Source of the DNA: Pseudomonadales bacterium
GTDB taxonomy: Bacteria > Pseudomonadota > Gammaproteobacteria > Pseudomonadales > Pseudohongiellaceae
Length of the DNA: 64,000 nucleotides
Assembly: GCA_024234395.1 (NCBI GenBank)
Contig: JACKOH010000002.1
Location: forward strand, 62,001 to 126,000
Direction: 5' to 3'
The notes below the pieces were generated by a model. That model was not told the origin of the DNA and ran no database searches. It saw only the letters and a list, made by a program, of their open reading frames with translations. This document shows positions 27,261 to 36,693 of this stretch, in pieces; positions within the stretch are counted from its first letter, which is position 1; every line of letters starts with the position of its first letter. A program made the translations under genes and the position numbers.

Positions 27261-27935
27261 TCAATGTCTGCCCAGGTATCCAGCCACGATCTGCCGGAAG
27301 CTGTCGATTGACTGGCGCCCCGCCAGTACCGTCACCTCGGTTACCACTTTCCGGTCGCTTAACCGGCCAATGAAGAAGGTTGGCGTTCCCCGTACCCCCA
27401 GGCCAACCGCCTGGTTCCTCAGGTCCTGAATCCAGGTTCCGGAACCACGCTGTCCGAGACAGCTGCCAAATTGCACTGTATCCAGCTCCAGGGACCGGCC
27501 CAGCTCAAGTAATCCTGATCTGTCAGTCGCGGCGTAACCGCCCAGCAGTCGTTGGTGAAATTCCCAGAACCGCCCCTGAGCGGCGGCACAGGAAGCGGCA
27601 GCGGCAGCCAGACCCGATCCGTCCTGGGCAGACAGGGGGTAGGCCTGGACAAAGTAACTCACCTGCCCGGTTTCAATCAGTTCCCGGCGCAATTGAGGAA
27701 GGGTTTCGCGGAAATGTTCCTGGCAGAATGGACAGCGGTAATCGGTCACCTCAATGATGGCGACTGACGTGTCTGGCATTCCCAGCACCGGTAAATCGGC
27801 CACGTCTATCATCCTCCCGGCCAGAAAAGGTGGCAAGGTCGACTGCCCGGTCTGCATCGTGCAGGTGTTGAGCAACGATAAGCCGATAAACACTATCGCA
27901 AGCCGAATTGAACATTGAACCATCTTCCGTGACAT
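27261..27935 (-). CDS. DsbA-like thioredoxin-fold protein, exported
   Basis: A 224-residue protein with an N-terminal hydrophobic signal (IRLAIVFIGLSLLNTCTM; a lipoprotein-type cleavage is possible but not canonical). The thioredoxin fold holds an active-site CPFC in VTDYRCPFCQEHF, a helical insert (AAAAASCAAAQGRFWEFH) and the cis-proline loop GVRGTPTFFIG. The order is that of the DsbA/DsbG-like Thioredoxin_4 group, probably a periplasmic thiol oxidase or isomerase. Its Cys-rich exported neighbour at 28862-29884 would be a natural client; that is inference. A GGAGGGAAGG site precedes the start. Confidence 0.82.
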   Translation of the reverse strand: MSRKMVQCSIRLAIVFIGLSLLNTCTMQTGQSTLPPFLAGRMIDVADLPVLGMPDTSVAIIEVTDYRCPFCQEHFRETLPQLRRELIETGQVSYFVQAYPLSAQDGSGLAAAAASCAAAQGRFWEFHQRLLGGYAATDRSGLLELGRSLELDTVQFGSCLGQRGSGTWIQDLRNQAVGLGVRGTPTFFIGRLSDRKVVTEVTVLAGRQSIDSFRQIVAGYLGRH

Positions 27936-27972
27936 GCCTTCCCTCCCTGGGAAAGTTCCTATTAATAGCCTG

Positions 27973-28674
27973 TTAATTATTAACCCTTAATTCCAGAAAC
28001 CGATGTAACTGTCGTTGCAGGGATCCGAACGCCAGCATGCGATAGAGCTCATGTGAAGCGGCATGGAGGCTGCCGGCCGTAATCAGTCGCCCAGCAACTC
28101 TTCGCACCGGCATCACCGCCTCGACCAGTTCATCACCCGCAGTTGAATGGAATTGCACATAAAGCAGTGAATAGACCCCATAACGCAGGCTGGCCAACAG
28201 TCGAAGGCTATCGTATTGCCGATAGAACTGGCGATCTTCTGCCAGGTCGATTTCGCCACTGGCCACTGAACCGGCAAACACTGCATAGGTCTCCTCGTCC
28301 AGCCACTGCCGGTACTGTTGCGGTTGCACAGCCGTCTGAAACAGCCTGAGCTTGGCCCGCACAAAGCGCTCCGCTTCCGCCAGGTCGGTGTCGGCAAGTG
28401 AATCATCCAGCCAGCGTCCCGGATAAACCACCGCTCTGATCGACAGTTCCACCGGCACCGATGAATCAGTGTCCGGCTGCCGGTAACCCAGGTCCGGCGG
28501 CTGAACCGACACCTCCAGCAGGCCGGGCTGCCCGGCAGCGGCCAGTTGTCCGCCATCGGGGATAAAGTGGAACCGGTAGTCAGGTTCGTCCGTTTGAGCC
28601 GCAAGAGGCAACGCCAGAGTAAGCAGTATCAGGCCAAGTATCGATCGCATTGCTTTCTGCTCTTGTTTTCTCAT
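27973..28674 (-). CDS. Exported protein of unknown function
   Basis: A 233-residue protein with a signal peptide (RSILGLILLTLALPLAAQ). The mature part has a beta-rich start (YRFHFIPDGGQLAAAG, LLEVSVQPPDLGYR) and an alpha-rich second half (DLAEAERFVRAKLRLFQTA, LYRMLAFGSLQRQLHRFLEL). No family recognised. The ATG at 28674 has an AGGAG site; a second ATG at 28650 is possible. The DsbA-like gene starts 37 bases downstream, so the two probably share a transcript. Confidence 0.65.
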   Translation of the reverse strand: MRKQEQKAMRSILGLILLTLALPLAAQTDEPDYRFHFIPDGGQLAAAGQPGLLEVSVQPPDLGYRQPDTDSSVPVELSIRAVVYPGRWLDDSLADTDLAEAERFVRAKLRLFQTAVQPQQYRQWLDEETYAVFAGSVASGEIDLAEDRQFYRQYDSLRLLASLRYGVYSLLYVQFHSTAGDELVEAVMPVRRVAGRLITAGSLHAASHELYRMLAFGSLQRQLHRFLELRVNN

Positions 28675-28725
28675 TTTCTTCTCCTGCTTTGTTCATCCGT
28701 TTCGCTCTACCTATAGGTTTTTCAA

Positions 28726-28769
28726 CAGGCTGCTAGTGTCCTGTCCGGTTAATTCGTCGCATTTCAGCG
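28726..28769. repeat. Second, partial copy of the dispersed repeat
   Basis: This 44-base stretch matches 20627-20670 with one difference, covering the flank, left arm and loop of the large inverted repeat. The right arm is missing, so this copy cannot form the hairpin. A degenerate GGGAACTTCTGAT motif follows at about 28843. Confidence 0.72.
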
Positions 28770-28861
28770 TGCCAGCCAAGGTTCCTGGCAAGGCGCGCCT
28801 TGCCGGCGATTGTGCTCAGCCACTGCAATAATGTTCCAGGGAACTTCTGATCCTGTGAGAC

Positions 28862-29884
28862 TCAGAAGCATAGCGTGGTGCCTTCGGCCCATTCCCGTGG
28901 CACTATCTCGGTACGGAATTCAGCGCCCGCAAAACGGACCCAGCCGGTTACCTCTGCCGGGCCTATACAACCACTGACTTCAAGACTTAGCACATCGGGT
29001 CCACTGGCGGTCAGTGAAAAGCTGTCGCTGAGACTGACCCCGGCTCCAATAATCTGGGTACTGATTCCGCCCACACCAATTTCACCACCGAAGCCACCAC
29101 TCACCGTTCCGCTGAGCGTGATTGGGGAAGACTGGGCGTCGCACAGCGCACCGTTCATTCCTGCATAGGCGAGCGTCGCGTTGGCCCCTGCTCCCACCGC
29201 CCCTTCAATAACAATTCCATATGCCGGCACGATGATCTGTTTCACCGAGCAGGTCATCAGTGGCACGCTGAAAGTAGCGCTGCCCGTGGCGCGGGTGGCG
29301 CTGTCATGGCGCTCTGCAGCTTCGCAACATTGACTGACAGTCTCCAGGTTCAGGCTGCCGGAAAAGGTCGGTGTACTGCTCATGCTGCAAACCCCAAGTC
29401 GTTCCACGGCTTCAAAACCTCCCTTGATAGCCGTCACCAGGTAGCCATGAATATCGCTGGTCAGGGTCGAAGAACTTTCCAACTGGACATCGGTGGATTC
29501 GCAGAACGGTGGCGGTACAACGGTCAGGGCGGAGGCACACAAGCCGAAATCCATGATTTCCCAGAAGTACTCCGGGTCGCCAACTTCGGAGTGGGAATAT
29601 CCGGACCAGGTATAGCTGCCCGGGGGCATATTGATAAAAAAATGCCAGGAATTCCTGGTATTGTAGAACATGGAATTCAGGCTGGGAGTTACCGGACCGT
29701 TGACATGAGTTTCGATCCAGGTGCGAACATAGGGGAAGCTCATTTCCAAGGTGTCCAGGCTGGCTCGGTGATAGAATCCGTCGTAATCGGGTCCGGCAGC
29801 ACACCAGCTGACCAGGGCATGAGAGCTGACACTGAACATCATGAGTCCGGCTAAAATCAGAGGGCTAGCGATTTTTTTCATCAT
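28862..29884 (-). CDS. Exported Cys-containing protein of unknown function
   Basis: A 340-residue protein with a signal peptide (IASPLILAGLMMFSVSSHA). The first half is rich in aromatic residues (DGFYHRASLDTLEMSFPYVR, WHFFINMPPGSYTWSGY). The second is Ser/Thr/Gly-rich with alternating hydrophobic residues (ITLSGTVSGGFGGEIGVG), suggesting beta-helix or beta-sandwich structure. It has about nine Cys, including a CC pair, so disulfides are likely; the DsbA-like gene lies downstream. It does not end like an outer-membrane porin, despite the final Phe. No family recognised. Confidence 0.62.
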   Translation of the reverse strand: MMKKIASPLILAGLMMFSVSSHALVSWCAAGPDYDGFYHRASLDTLEMSFPYVRTWIETHVNGPVTPSLNSMFYNTRNSWHFFINMPPGSYTWSGYSHSEVGDPEYFWEIMDFGLCASALTVVPPPFCESTDVQLESSSTLTSDIHGYLVTAIKGGFEAVERLGVCSMSSTPTFSGSLNLETVSQCCEAAERHDSATRATGSATFSVPLMTCSVKQIIVPAYGIVIEGAVGAGANATLAYAGMNGALCDAQSSPITLSGTVSGGFGGEIGVGGISTQIIGAGVSLSDSFSLTASGPDVLSLEVSGCIGPAEVTGWVRFAGAEFRTEIVPREWAEGTTLCF

Positions 29885-29919
29885 TCTCGTCCTTGAGCAA
29901 TTGTTGGAAAGGTTAACGG

Positions 29920-30708
29920 TTATTGTGGCTGGTAGATCTGCACTGCACCCCGCTCAAAGTCGGCGATCAACTGGTCGCCAAGCGTCGCGTCCGAATCAGG
30001 GTGTTCCCGCCAGCGGCGAACGCTGTTCTGACAGGTATCCAGGAGAAACGCCTGCACGAAGCGCGGCCTGGTGAAACTTAAACCCGCCAGATCCAGTTCG
30101 GTGGCAACCAGGACATCGCCGTCACGGAGCTTTTCCACCTGTCCCGTCACCAGTTCCCTGCCCGGCTGCGACAGGCCGGCCAGAGCTTGCCGGTAGTAAT
30201 TGTCCAACCATCGGTTGATCTGATGACGAGCCCGTTGCAATGCCTGGACGGCCTGCGCCGCTGCGGCCGGATTGGCCGCCGACGGTCCTTCGATCACCCG
30301 GCAAGCTGCAGCCATGGCGGGACGGCTCCGAGCGGCGAATTGCCGGTGTCCTGGTAGCGGGAGGTTTACCACCAGCTTACGGTCCGGCTCCGACAGTTGC
30401 GCTGCCAGAGCCGGTTTCATCAGCAGATCCAGCAGCACGCCGAGGTAGATCTGATGATACGGAACGGCATCAAGGTCCTCACTGCTGGTGAAGCGGGTCA
30501 GATGCTGGCGCAACTCCTCTTTCAGGACTTTGCGTTGTTGTCCGTCCAGGCTGTCGAGAAAAGCCCGGGAGTGGGGATTGATTAAATCCGGCGGTTCTGC
30601 ACTGGCGAGTGGCGACAGTGATAGCAATAACAGCAGCAATGCTACCCCCAGCACAATGGCACTGCCGACGAGCATTGAAAATTCCTGACTGGAAGATTTC
30701 CTGGACAT
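29920..30708 (-). CDS. Membrane-anchored or exported protein of unknown function
   Basis: A 262-residue protein with one N-terminal hydrophobic segment (MLVGSAIVLGVALLLLLLSLSPLASA), either an anchor or a signal peptide. The rest is helical and rich in Arg, Gln and Leu (QQRKVLKEELRQHLTRF, AVQALQRARHQINRWLDNYY). No catalytic motif seen. It stands 125 bases after the Anbu peptidase gene on the same strand and 35 bases before the Cys-rich exported protein. An AAGGAG site precedes the start. Confidence 0.6.
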   Translation of the reverse strand: MSRKSSSQEFSMLVGSAIVLGVALLLLLLSLSPLASAEPPDLINPHSRAFLDSLDGQQRKVLKEELRQHLTRFTSSEDLDAVPYHQIYLGVLLDLLMKPALAAQLSEPDRKLVVNLPLPGHRQFAARSRPAMAAACRVIEGPSAANPAAAAQAVQALQRARHQINRWLDNYYRQALAGLSQPGRELVTGQVEKLRDGDVLVATELDLAGLSFTRPRFVQAFLLDTCQNSVRRWREHPDSDATLGDQLIADFERGAVQIYQPQ

Positions 30709-30833
30709 TACGGCTCCTTGTAATGACTCGTTGTGAACGGAAAGAGGCGCGAACCAATTCGCGCCGCGTGATCACAGGGAAGAATAGACCGGGAATCGCC
30801 CCGGCGCTCACTTAATGGGAAAACAGAGCGGGT

Positions 30834-31589
30834 TCAGCGGGTGATGGACTTATCGATGGGCAGCGACTGATCGGGTTCGATCCAGTTAAGGGAAGGCATC
30901 AGGTGGAAGGCGGCTTTCAATCGCTCGTCCCAGGCCCGGCCGATCTCGCGCAGGAAGGCGCTGTCCGCTTCCAGCTTCTGGTAGCCATCAAGTACCAGAC
31001 TGTTGGTCCGGTAGACCAGCACTTCCACAGGCGGACCGACAGTCAGATTACTGCGCATGGTGGAGTCCATGGACACCAGGGAACAGAGTGCACAAGTCTC
31101 AAGGGTAGTTTCCGGTTGCAGGATCCGATCCAGTATCGGCTTACCGTACTTGCTTTCCCCAATCTGGAGGAACAGGGTATCTGTCGAGGTGGTGATGTGA
31201 TTTCCCTCGGCGTAGACCAGCGCCACCTCATGTTCACTGCCGGCGATCTGTCCGCCGATGATGAAGGTACACTGTCTGCCGTCCCGCTCACCGTGGCGAC
31301 ACTGTTCATTAAGACTTAAATCGCCGAGATAATCCGCAGCCTGCTGGACGGTGGCCACATTCATGAGATTGATTGCAGCCTGATCACGGATATCGAGTTT
31401 TACGCGGCTCATGGTGGCCTGGGCGGTTGACAGATTTCCAGCCGCCAGAATCACGAACTGCCGTTGTCCGTCGCGCCCGAAGCGAAACATCTTGCTGTAG
31501 GTGCTGATCCGGTCCACACCCTGAGTAGTGCGGGAATCGGAACAGAAAATGAGGCCTTCGTTAACCGAGACGGCCAGGCAATAACTCAT
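30834..31589 (-). CDS. Anbu-type proteasome-like peptidase
   Basis: A 251-residue Ntn-hydrolase-fold protein. The N-terminus MSYCLAVSVNEGLIFCSDSR followed by TTQGVDRISTYSKMFRF is characteristic of Anbu (COG3484), the ancestral proteasome/HslV-like family. Removal of Met1 would expose Ser2 as the nucleophile; a Thr is common at this place. Later motifs such as FIIGGQI, ALVYAEGNHI, GESKYGKPILDR and ALCSLVSMDSTMRSNLTVGPP fit the family. Anbu rings have been described as open helical or lock-washer assemblies, with debated peptidase activity. No signal peptide, so cytoplasmic. The usual partners (transglutaminase-like, alpha-E, circularly permuted ATP-grasp) are absent from this window. Confidence 0.87.
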   Translation of the reverse strand: MSYCLAVSVNEGLIFCSDSRTTQGVDRISTYSKMFRFGRDGQRQFVILAAGNLSTAQATMSRVKLDIRDQAAINLMNVATVQQAADYLGDLSLNEQCRHGERDGRQCTFIIGGQIAGSEHEVALVYAEGNHITTSTDTLFLQIGESKYGKPILDRILQPETTLETCALCSLVSMDSTMRSNLTVGPPVEVLVYRTNSLVLDGYQKLEADSAFLREIGRAWDERLKAAFHLMPSLNWIEPDQSLPIDKSITR

Positions 31590-31841
31590 CGGCAGCTACT
31601 GAGTCTGAAAAAGGGATTCCGGAGCATACCCCGAGAGCAGCCGGTTTGGGTAGGCTTTTTTGGACCGGAATCGTCACCGCATCAACAATGTGACAGAAAA
31701 TCACGCTTTCGGCCTGGTTTCGGGTCACAAGGGCAGACTTGTCGAGAGGTCGGCCCGACGCGTCAAACGGTTTCGCTTCCAGCCCGAAACGGTGTAATCT
31801 GCAAGCATAAAAAACCAATAAGAACCGGGTCAGTCTGCTGC

Positions 31842-33611
31842 ATGTCTGATACTAAACGGTCGGCCGTCCGACTATTCGGCCTGTCACTGTTGCTGGTGTT
31901 CGGCGGCGGCCTGCTGGCCTGGCTGGTCCAGACCGACTTCGGCGCAGTTGCAGTCCGGGATATCCGCTTTCAGGATGCCAATGGCGCGACCCTCAGTGCA
32001 CTGCTTTATATTCCGGACGGTGCCTCGGCGGACCACCGCGTACCGGCAGTACTGGCCGTTCACGGCTACATCAACTCCCGCGAAACCCAGTCCCCCTACG
32101 CCATCGAACTGGCGCGCCGCGGCTATGCGGTACTCAACCTCGATCAACGTGGGCACGGTTACTCCGATCCTCCTGCCTTTGCAGCCGGATTCGGCGGGCC
32201 CGCAGGGCTTCGGTATCTGCGCAGCCTGGAATTTGTTGACACTGACCAGATTGCTCTGATCGGCCATTCAATGGGCGGGTGGACGGTCTTGAGCGCGGCG
32301 GCAGCGATGCCGGATGCCTATCGCTCGGTGATCGTGTCAGGGTCCTCCACGGGCACCTTTGGCGTACCGGCCGGTGACACACACTTTCCGCGGAACTTCG
32401 GCCTGGTGTTCGGCCAGTTCGACGAGTTTGCTCCGACCATGTGGGGGGCGCGAGCCGGATCGGAAGTCGGCGCGACTGACCGCCTGCAGCAACAATTCGG
32501 TACCCAGGAACCGGTGCAGCCCGGCCAGCTCTACGGCAACCTCGACACCGGTACCGCCAGGAAGCTTTATCAGCCGCGGCAGACTCACCCGGCGAATCAT
32601 ATCACCCGCGGCGGGGTGGCCCCGGTCATCGACTGGGTACAGACCACCACTGCCGCGCCCAGGCCGCTGGCTCCCGACGACCAGATCTGGTTTCTAAAGG
32701 AATTCGGCACCCTGCTATCCTTGGCCGGTGGCATGGTGTTCCTGATTGCATTCAGCAGGCTGCTGGCAGGATTGACCCTGTTCCGTCCGCTTCACTATGT
32801 GCCACCCGCTGCAGTGGCTGACAGGGGAACCGGTTGGTGGAGTGCCGTCCTGCTGCTGATCGCGATTCCCGCTCTCACCTACTTCCCTCTGCAGGGAGCG
32901 GCGGATGCACTGCCAGCCAATGCCTGGTTCGGTCAGAACCTGACCAGTGGCGTCATGGTCTGGGCACTGGGTAATGCGGCTATCTCGGCTGTTCTGCTGG
33001 CAGTCTGGCTGTTTCAGTCCGGGGTCGGAGTCAACGCCCGTGGCTTTTCGCAGCTGGGCCTGACCTGGCCTGCAGGTACCCGGGTCAGGAACTTTACCCT
33101 GACCCTGCTGCTGGCGGTGGCGACGGTAGCCGGCCTGTATCTGGTCCTGGCAGTGGATCATTTCCTGTTCACCGCCGACATGCGCTTCTGGGTGGTGGCA
33201 CTGAAACTGATGAACGCCATCCAGTTTCATGAATTTCTGGTGTACCTGCTCCCTTTCACCCTGTTCTTCCTGGTTTCCGGGAGTGTGTTGCACGGCCGGA
33301 TGCGCACCGGCAACGCAGCCACCGACACTCCGCGGATGCTGGCTACCAACAGTCTGCTGATGGGCGGAGGTATCGCGCTGTTACTGGCCTGGCAGTACGC
33401 CACGCTGTTTGTCACCGGCGCGCTGGCGATTCCCTCTCAGGCACTGCTCACCATCGTGGCACTGCAGTTCGTGGTGCTGCTGCCGCTGACCGCAGTGCTT
33501 TCCAGTTATTTTTTCCAGCTTACCGGCCGGGTGTACGCGGGAGCATTCGTCAATGCCCTGCTGATCACCTGGCTGATTGTAGCGGGTCAGGCTACCCACT
33601 ATGCATACTGA
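31842..33611 (+). CDS. Alpha/beta hydrolase fused to a multi-span membrane domain
   Basis: About 589 residues when started at the ATG at 31842, just before a hydrophobic segment (LFGLSLLLVFGGGLLAWLV). Residues 25-290 or so form an alpha/beta hydrolase: PAVLAVHGYINSRE oxyanion region, LDQRGHGYSD and the GHSMGGWT nucleophile elbow. The second half holds about seven membrane segments (FGTLLSLAGGMVFLIAF onward). The hydrolase domain probably faces the periplasm as an esterase or lipase; substrate unknown. The ribosome site is weak, and the frame stays open upstream to 31464, across the divergent Anbu promoter, but that part is not protein-like. Confidence 0.78.
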   Translation: MSDTKRSAVRLFGLSLLLVFGGGLLAWLVQTDFGAVAVRDIRFQDANGATLSALLYIPDGASADHRVPAVLAVHGYINSRETQSPYAIELARRGYAVLNLDQRGHGYSDPPAFAAGFGGPAGLRYLRSLEFVDTDQIALIGHSMGGWTVLSAAAAMPDAYRSVIVSGSSTGTFGVPAGDTHFPRNFGLVFGQFDEFAPTMWGARAGSEVGATDRLQQQFGTQEPVQPGQLYGNLDTGTARKLYQPRQTHPANHITRGGVAPVIDWVQTTTAAPRPLAPDDQIWFLKEFGTLLSLAGGMVFLIAFSRLLAGLTLFRPLHYVPPAAVADRGTGWWSAVLLLIAIPALTYFPLQGAADALPANAWFGQNLTSGVMVWALGNAAISAVLLAVWLFQSGVGVNARGFSQLGLTWPAGTRVRNFTLTLLLAVATVAGLYLVLAVDHFLFTADMRFWVVALKLMNAIQFHEFLVYLLPFTLFFLVSGSVLHGRMRTGNAATDTPRMLATNSLLMGGGIALLLAWQYATLFVTGALAIPSQALLTIVALQFVVLLPLTAVLSSYFFQLTGRVYAGAFVNALLITWLIVAGQATHYAY

Positions 33612-33637
33612 CACATCAACCAGGTCAGGAGACTTCC

Positions 33638-34645
33638 ATGATGACTAAAAACGGACCGGCCAGACTGCTGCTTCTGGCACTGATAGCAGGACTGGGCGGT
33701 AATGCCATCGCCCAGCGGGATCACAGCATCACCAGCCACGAAGATTTTGAACGCGCCATGGTGGAACTTTCCAACTGGGGTCGCTGGGGCGATCAGGATG
33801 AGCTGGGCGCATCCAATCTTATCACCGCCGCCAAGCGGGTCGCCGCCGCCGCGCTGGTTACCGAAGGGATTACGGTGTCCATGGCCCATGACGTGAACCA
33901 GGAAAAAGCCGTGGATGCGTCGACGGTCCTCAATCGCGAGGTGCTGCGGGTCAGCCCCACCGGCGCGTCGGATCGCTATCAGTACGACGGCAGTTACCAT
34001 GGCACGATTCACAGCCATCTGGATTCGGTCAACTGCCATTTCATGTACGACGGCTTTGGCTACAACGGTGTCAGCTATCAGGCTGTGGAAGCGGCCGGAG
34101 AGTGTCCCAGTGGGAGCATCCATGCCCAGCGGGAAGGGATTTTCACGCGCGGCATTCTGTTTGACGCCACGCTGCTGCCAGGAAGGGCCACCGCGGATGG
34201 CTGGCTGGAACCCGGAACTGCGATCCATTACGAGGACCTGCTGGAGCTGGAACGGATTCAGGGGGTCAGCGTGCAACCCGGTGACGTGATTCTGCTTTAT
34301 ACCGGCCGCTGGAAGCGCCGCGAAGCCCTGGGACCCTGGCCGACTTCAGAAGGTGTGGCGGGATATCACGCCGATGTCGCCTATTTCCTCAAGGAACGCG
34401 GCGTGTCGTTTATCGGCCACGATATGTGGAACGATGTGTCCCCCAGCGGAGTCCCGGAGATCAATCTGCCGCTGCATAATCTGGCGCTGGTGTCCATGGG
34501 CATCGGTATTTTCGACAATCTGGATTTCGAACAGGTGGCCGAGGTTGCCGCCCGACTGGGTCGCTACCAGTTCCTGTTTACTGCAGCCCCTTTGCGAATT
34601 CCGGGCGGCATGGGCTCGCCGTTGAACCCCATCGCCACATTTTAG
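33638..34645 (+). CDS. Exported cyclase-family (kynurenine-formamidase-like) protein
   Basis: A 335-residue protein of the cyclase superfamily (PF04199 type) with a signal peptide (LLLLALIAGLGGNAIAQ). Motifs are WGRWGDQDELGASNLIT at the N-terminus, the metal site HSHLDSVNCHF (HxxxD-type), GVQPGDVILLYTGRWKRRE-like and later FIGHDMWNDVSPSG. Family members hydrolyse formamides or lactam/lactone rings with a divalent metal. Export is less usual for the family. The start has an AGGAG site, and the gene is 26 bases after the membrane hydrolase, so the two likely form an operon. Confidence 0.85.
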   Translation: MMTKNGPARLLLLALIAGLGGNAIAQRDHSITSHEDFERAMVELSNWGRWGDQDELGASNLITAAKRVAAAALVTEGITVSMAHDVNQEKAVDASTVLNREVLRVSPTGASDRYQYDGSYHGTIHSHLDSVNCHFMYDGFGYNGVSYQAVEAAGECPSGSIHAQREGIFTRGILFDATLLPGRATADGWLEPGTAIHYEDLLELERIQGVSVQPGDVILLYTGRWKRREALGPWPTSEGVAGYHADVAYFLKERGVSFIGHDMWNDVSPSGVPEINLPLHNLALVSMGIGIFDNLDFEQVAEVAARLGRYQFLFTAAPLRIPGGMGSPLNPIATF

Positions 34646-34728
34646 CAGCGGCCTGGCACGGACTTGGTCATGGCCTGTCAGTCGCATATAGGTGGCATAC
34701 AAGTGGCACGGTGGTAACCTGGTAGCGG

Positions 34729-36669
34729 CTACTTTTTATCAAAGACAAAAATTCCCTGCCAGTCCGCAGGCGGCGGAGCGCGACGAAATGCAGCTATGCG
34801 TTCCGCATAGAGTGAGTACAACGCCGGCGTACTGCCGCCGGCGGAAAGTCCACTCAGCAGGTGTTCAGCCTCATCCCATTGTCGGTTGCGATAGCACTCG
34901 AGAAAAGTTTGAAAATGCTGTATCTCCTGGAGCATGGAGGCTTCAACACGTCCCGTTTCGCCGATTAACTGATAAATTCTGACCGGGTCCCGACGGCCAT
35001 AAACCCTGACCAGATCCAGCTCCCGGAACAGCAAGCCGCGGCCCTTTGAGGCGGTTTCTTCACTGACGATGCAGGTGACACCGTAGTAGCGCGTCAGACT
35101 CTCCAGCCGGGCCGCCAGATTTACCGTATCACCCACCACCGAATAATTCATGCGATTGCTTGACCCCAGGTTACCGGCAACAACGAGACCGGTATGGATG
35201 CCGATACAGGGTTGCAAGCCGAATTCGGCAAGCTCCCCTTCCGCCATGTTTCGCCATTGCCGTTCAATCATCAACGCGCTGTGAAGAGCATTTTCCACAT
35301 CCCGTTCATGAGCGACCGGGGCACCATAAAGAGCCATTACTCCGTCGCCCATGAACTTGTCCACCACCCCGCAATGAGATTCCACCTGGCCGGCCACACT
35401 GCTTAGAAACCCGTTCAGAACGTTCAGCACCTGGCGAGGACTCCTGCCTTCGCAGAAACCGGTAAAGCCCTTAATATCCACGTACATGATAGTGGTGACT
35501 TTTTCTTCACCCTCGAGCTGCACCGGATTTTTTATCAGCCGTTCAGCAATCTGTCTGGATACGACCTTTCCCAGCAAATCCCGTACTTTTTCCTTTTCCG
35601 CCAGCCCCCTGGCCATGCTGTTTACTGAATCGGCCAGCACTCCCAATTCGTCCTGACTGTTCAACGTCAGCGTCGCATCGTACTCTCCCTTATCAATACG
35701 CGATACGAACCCGGCCAGCTTCTGAACCGGGCGGGTAACCGAACGGGCCAGAAACAGAACAGCGAGAATACTGACGGCCAGGATAAGCAGATAGAAGCGG
35801 GCCAGCAGATCCTGAAACAGCTTTTCATTAGCCAGATTCTCCTGATAAGACCGGTGAATGAGTGCCACAAGCTGTTCGTCGGTAGAGGAATCCGGATTCA
35901 GAATTCTGGAGAGACTGCCAAATATTTCTCCGCCGAGATTGAATTTCTGCAGGCCGTGACCGCTCGCGGACGGACTGAACTCTTCTGCGAGTGCGCTCCA
36001 GTATCCGGGCGGCAGGGTTGATGCAACAATGTGATTGCCAAGGCTGTCCACCCTGACCAGAGAAACTTCGGAAAGCGTATTCTGTTTCACCCGGTCCAAT
36101 ACTTCCTGATCAAGTGGATAGCCGCCAATAATCCAGGCAACCTGTCTTGGCAGATAAAGGGGCACGGCGATAAGCCGGTGCGGAATACCTCTGATGCTGA
36201 TGATGGCTTCGGCAAGACCTTCCTGATCACGATCGGCATCTTCAAGAAGCCGCTGCCAGGCTCCGCTGAGCCTGTCGAAGCCCTGTAATGCCGTATCGAT
36301 AATGACTCTGCCTTCCATATCCGCCACCAGCAGAGTTTCGACACTACCCAGTGAGCGCTCCAGAACATTCTGGCCGGCACCGAACAACGTGGGCTGATCT
36401 CCCGTACCGAACGCCGAACGAAAGCCAAAATCCCAGGTCAGACTGCTGAGGATGGATACCAGGGTCTGGGACTGCTGGGCCAGGGTAAAATCGAATACGC
36501 CCGCTCCGGACTCCAGATAGCTGTTGATGGTCTTTTCTGTATAGCTGCGATTATTGCTGTTGACGAATAGATAGGTCCCGCCCAGAAGCGGAAGCAGCAG
36601 AATCAACAGGAAAACTATCAGGCGCGAACGAAAACTGCGAAACCCAGGCTTGATGGTCAGTCCAGACAT
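34729..36669 (-). CDS. Membrane class III adenylate/guanylate cyclase with HAMP domain
   Basis: A 646-residue signalling protein. TM1 is near residues 16-34, a periplasmic sensor of about 250 residues follows (double-Cache-like: LLVADMEGRVIIDTAL, QVAWIIGGYPL), then TM2 near 285-305 and HAMP (SVTRPVQKLAGFVSRIDKGEYD). The class III cyclase domain has the metal Asp in TIMYVDIKGFTGF (about 395) and in MGDGVMALYGAP (about 439), plus IGIHTGLVVAGNLGSSNRMNYSVVGDTVNLAARLE. A C-terminal helical tail follows. It should make a cyclic nucleotide in response to a periplasmic cue. It is last in an operon after a beta-barrel and a cupredoxin gene. Confidence 0.9.
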   Translation of the reverse strand: MSGLTIKPGFRSFRSRLIVFLLILLLPLLGGTYLFVNSNNRSYTEKTINSYLESGAGVFDFTLAQQSQTLVSILSSLTWDFGFRSAFGTGDQPTLFGAGQNVLERSLGSVETLLVADMEGRVIIDTALQGFDRLSGAWQRLLEDADRDQEGLAEAIISIRGIPHRLIAVPLYLPRQVAWIIGGYPLDQEVLDRVKQNTLSEVSLVRVDSLGNHIVASTLPPGYWSALAEEFSPSASGHGLQKFNLGGEIFGSLSRILNPDSSTDEQLVALIHRSYQENLANEKLFQDLLARFYLLILAVSILAVLFLARSVTRPVQKLAGFVSRIDKGEYDATLTLNSQDELGVLADSVNSMARGLAEKEKVRDLLGKVVSRQIAERLIKNPVQLEGEEKVTTIMYVDIKGFTGFCEGRSPRQVLNVLNGFLSSVAGQVESHCGVVDKFMGDGVMALYGAPVAHERDVENALHSALMIERQWRNMAEGELAEFGLQPCIGIHTGLVVAGNLGSSNRMNYSVVGDTVNLAARLESLTRYYGVTCIVSEETASKGRGLLFRELDLVRVYGRRDPVRIYQLIGETGRVEASMLQEIQHFQTFLECYRNRQWDEAEHLLSGLSAGGSTPALYSLYAERIAAFRRAPPPADWQGIFVFDKK

Positions 36670-36693
36670 GCAGACAGGACTCCTGGAGCGGAA

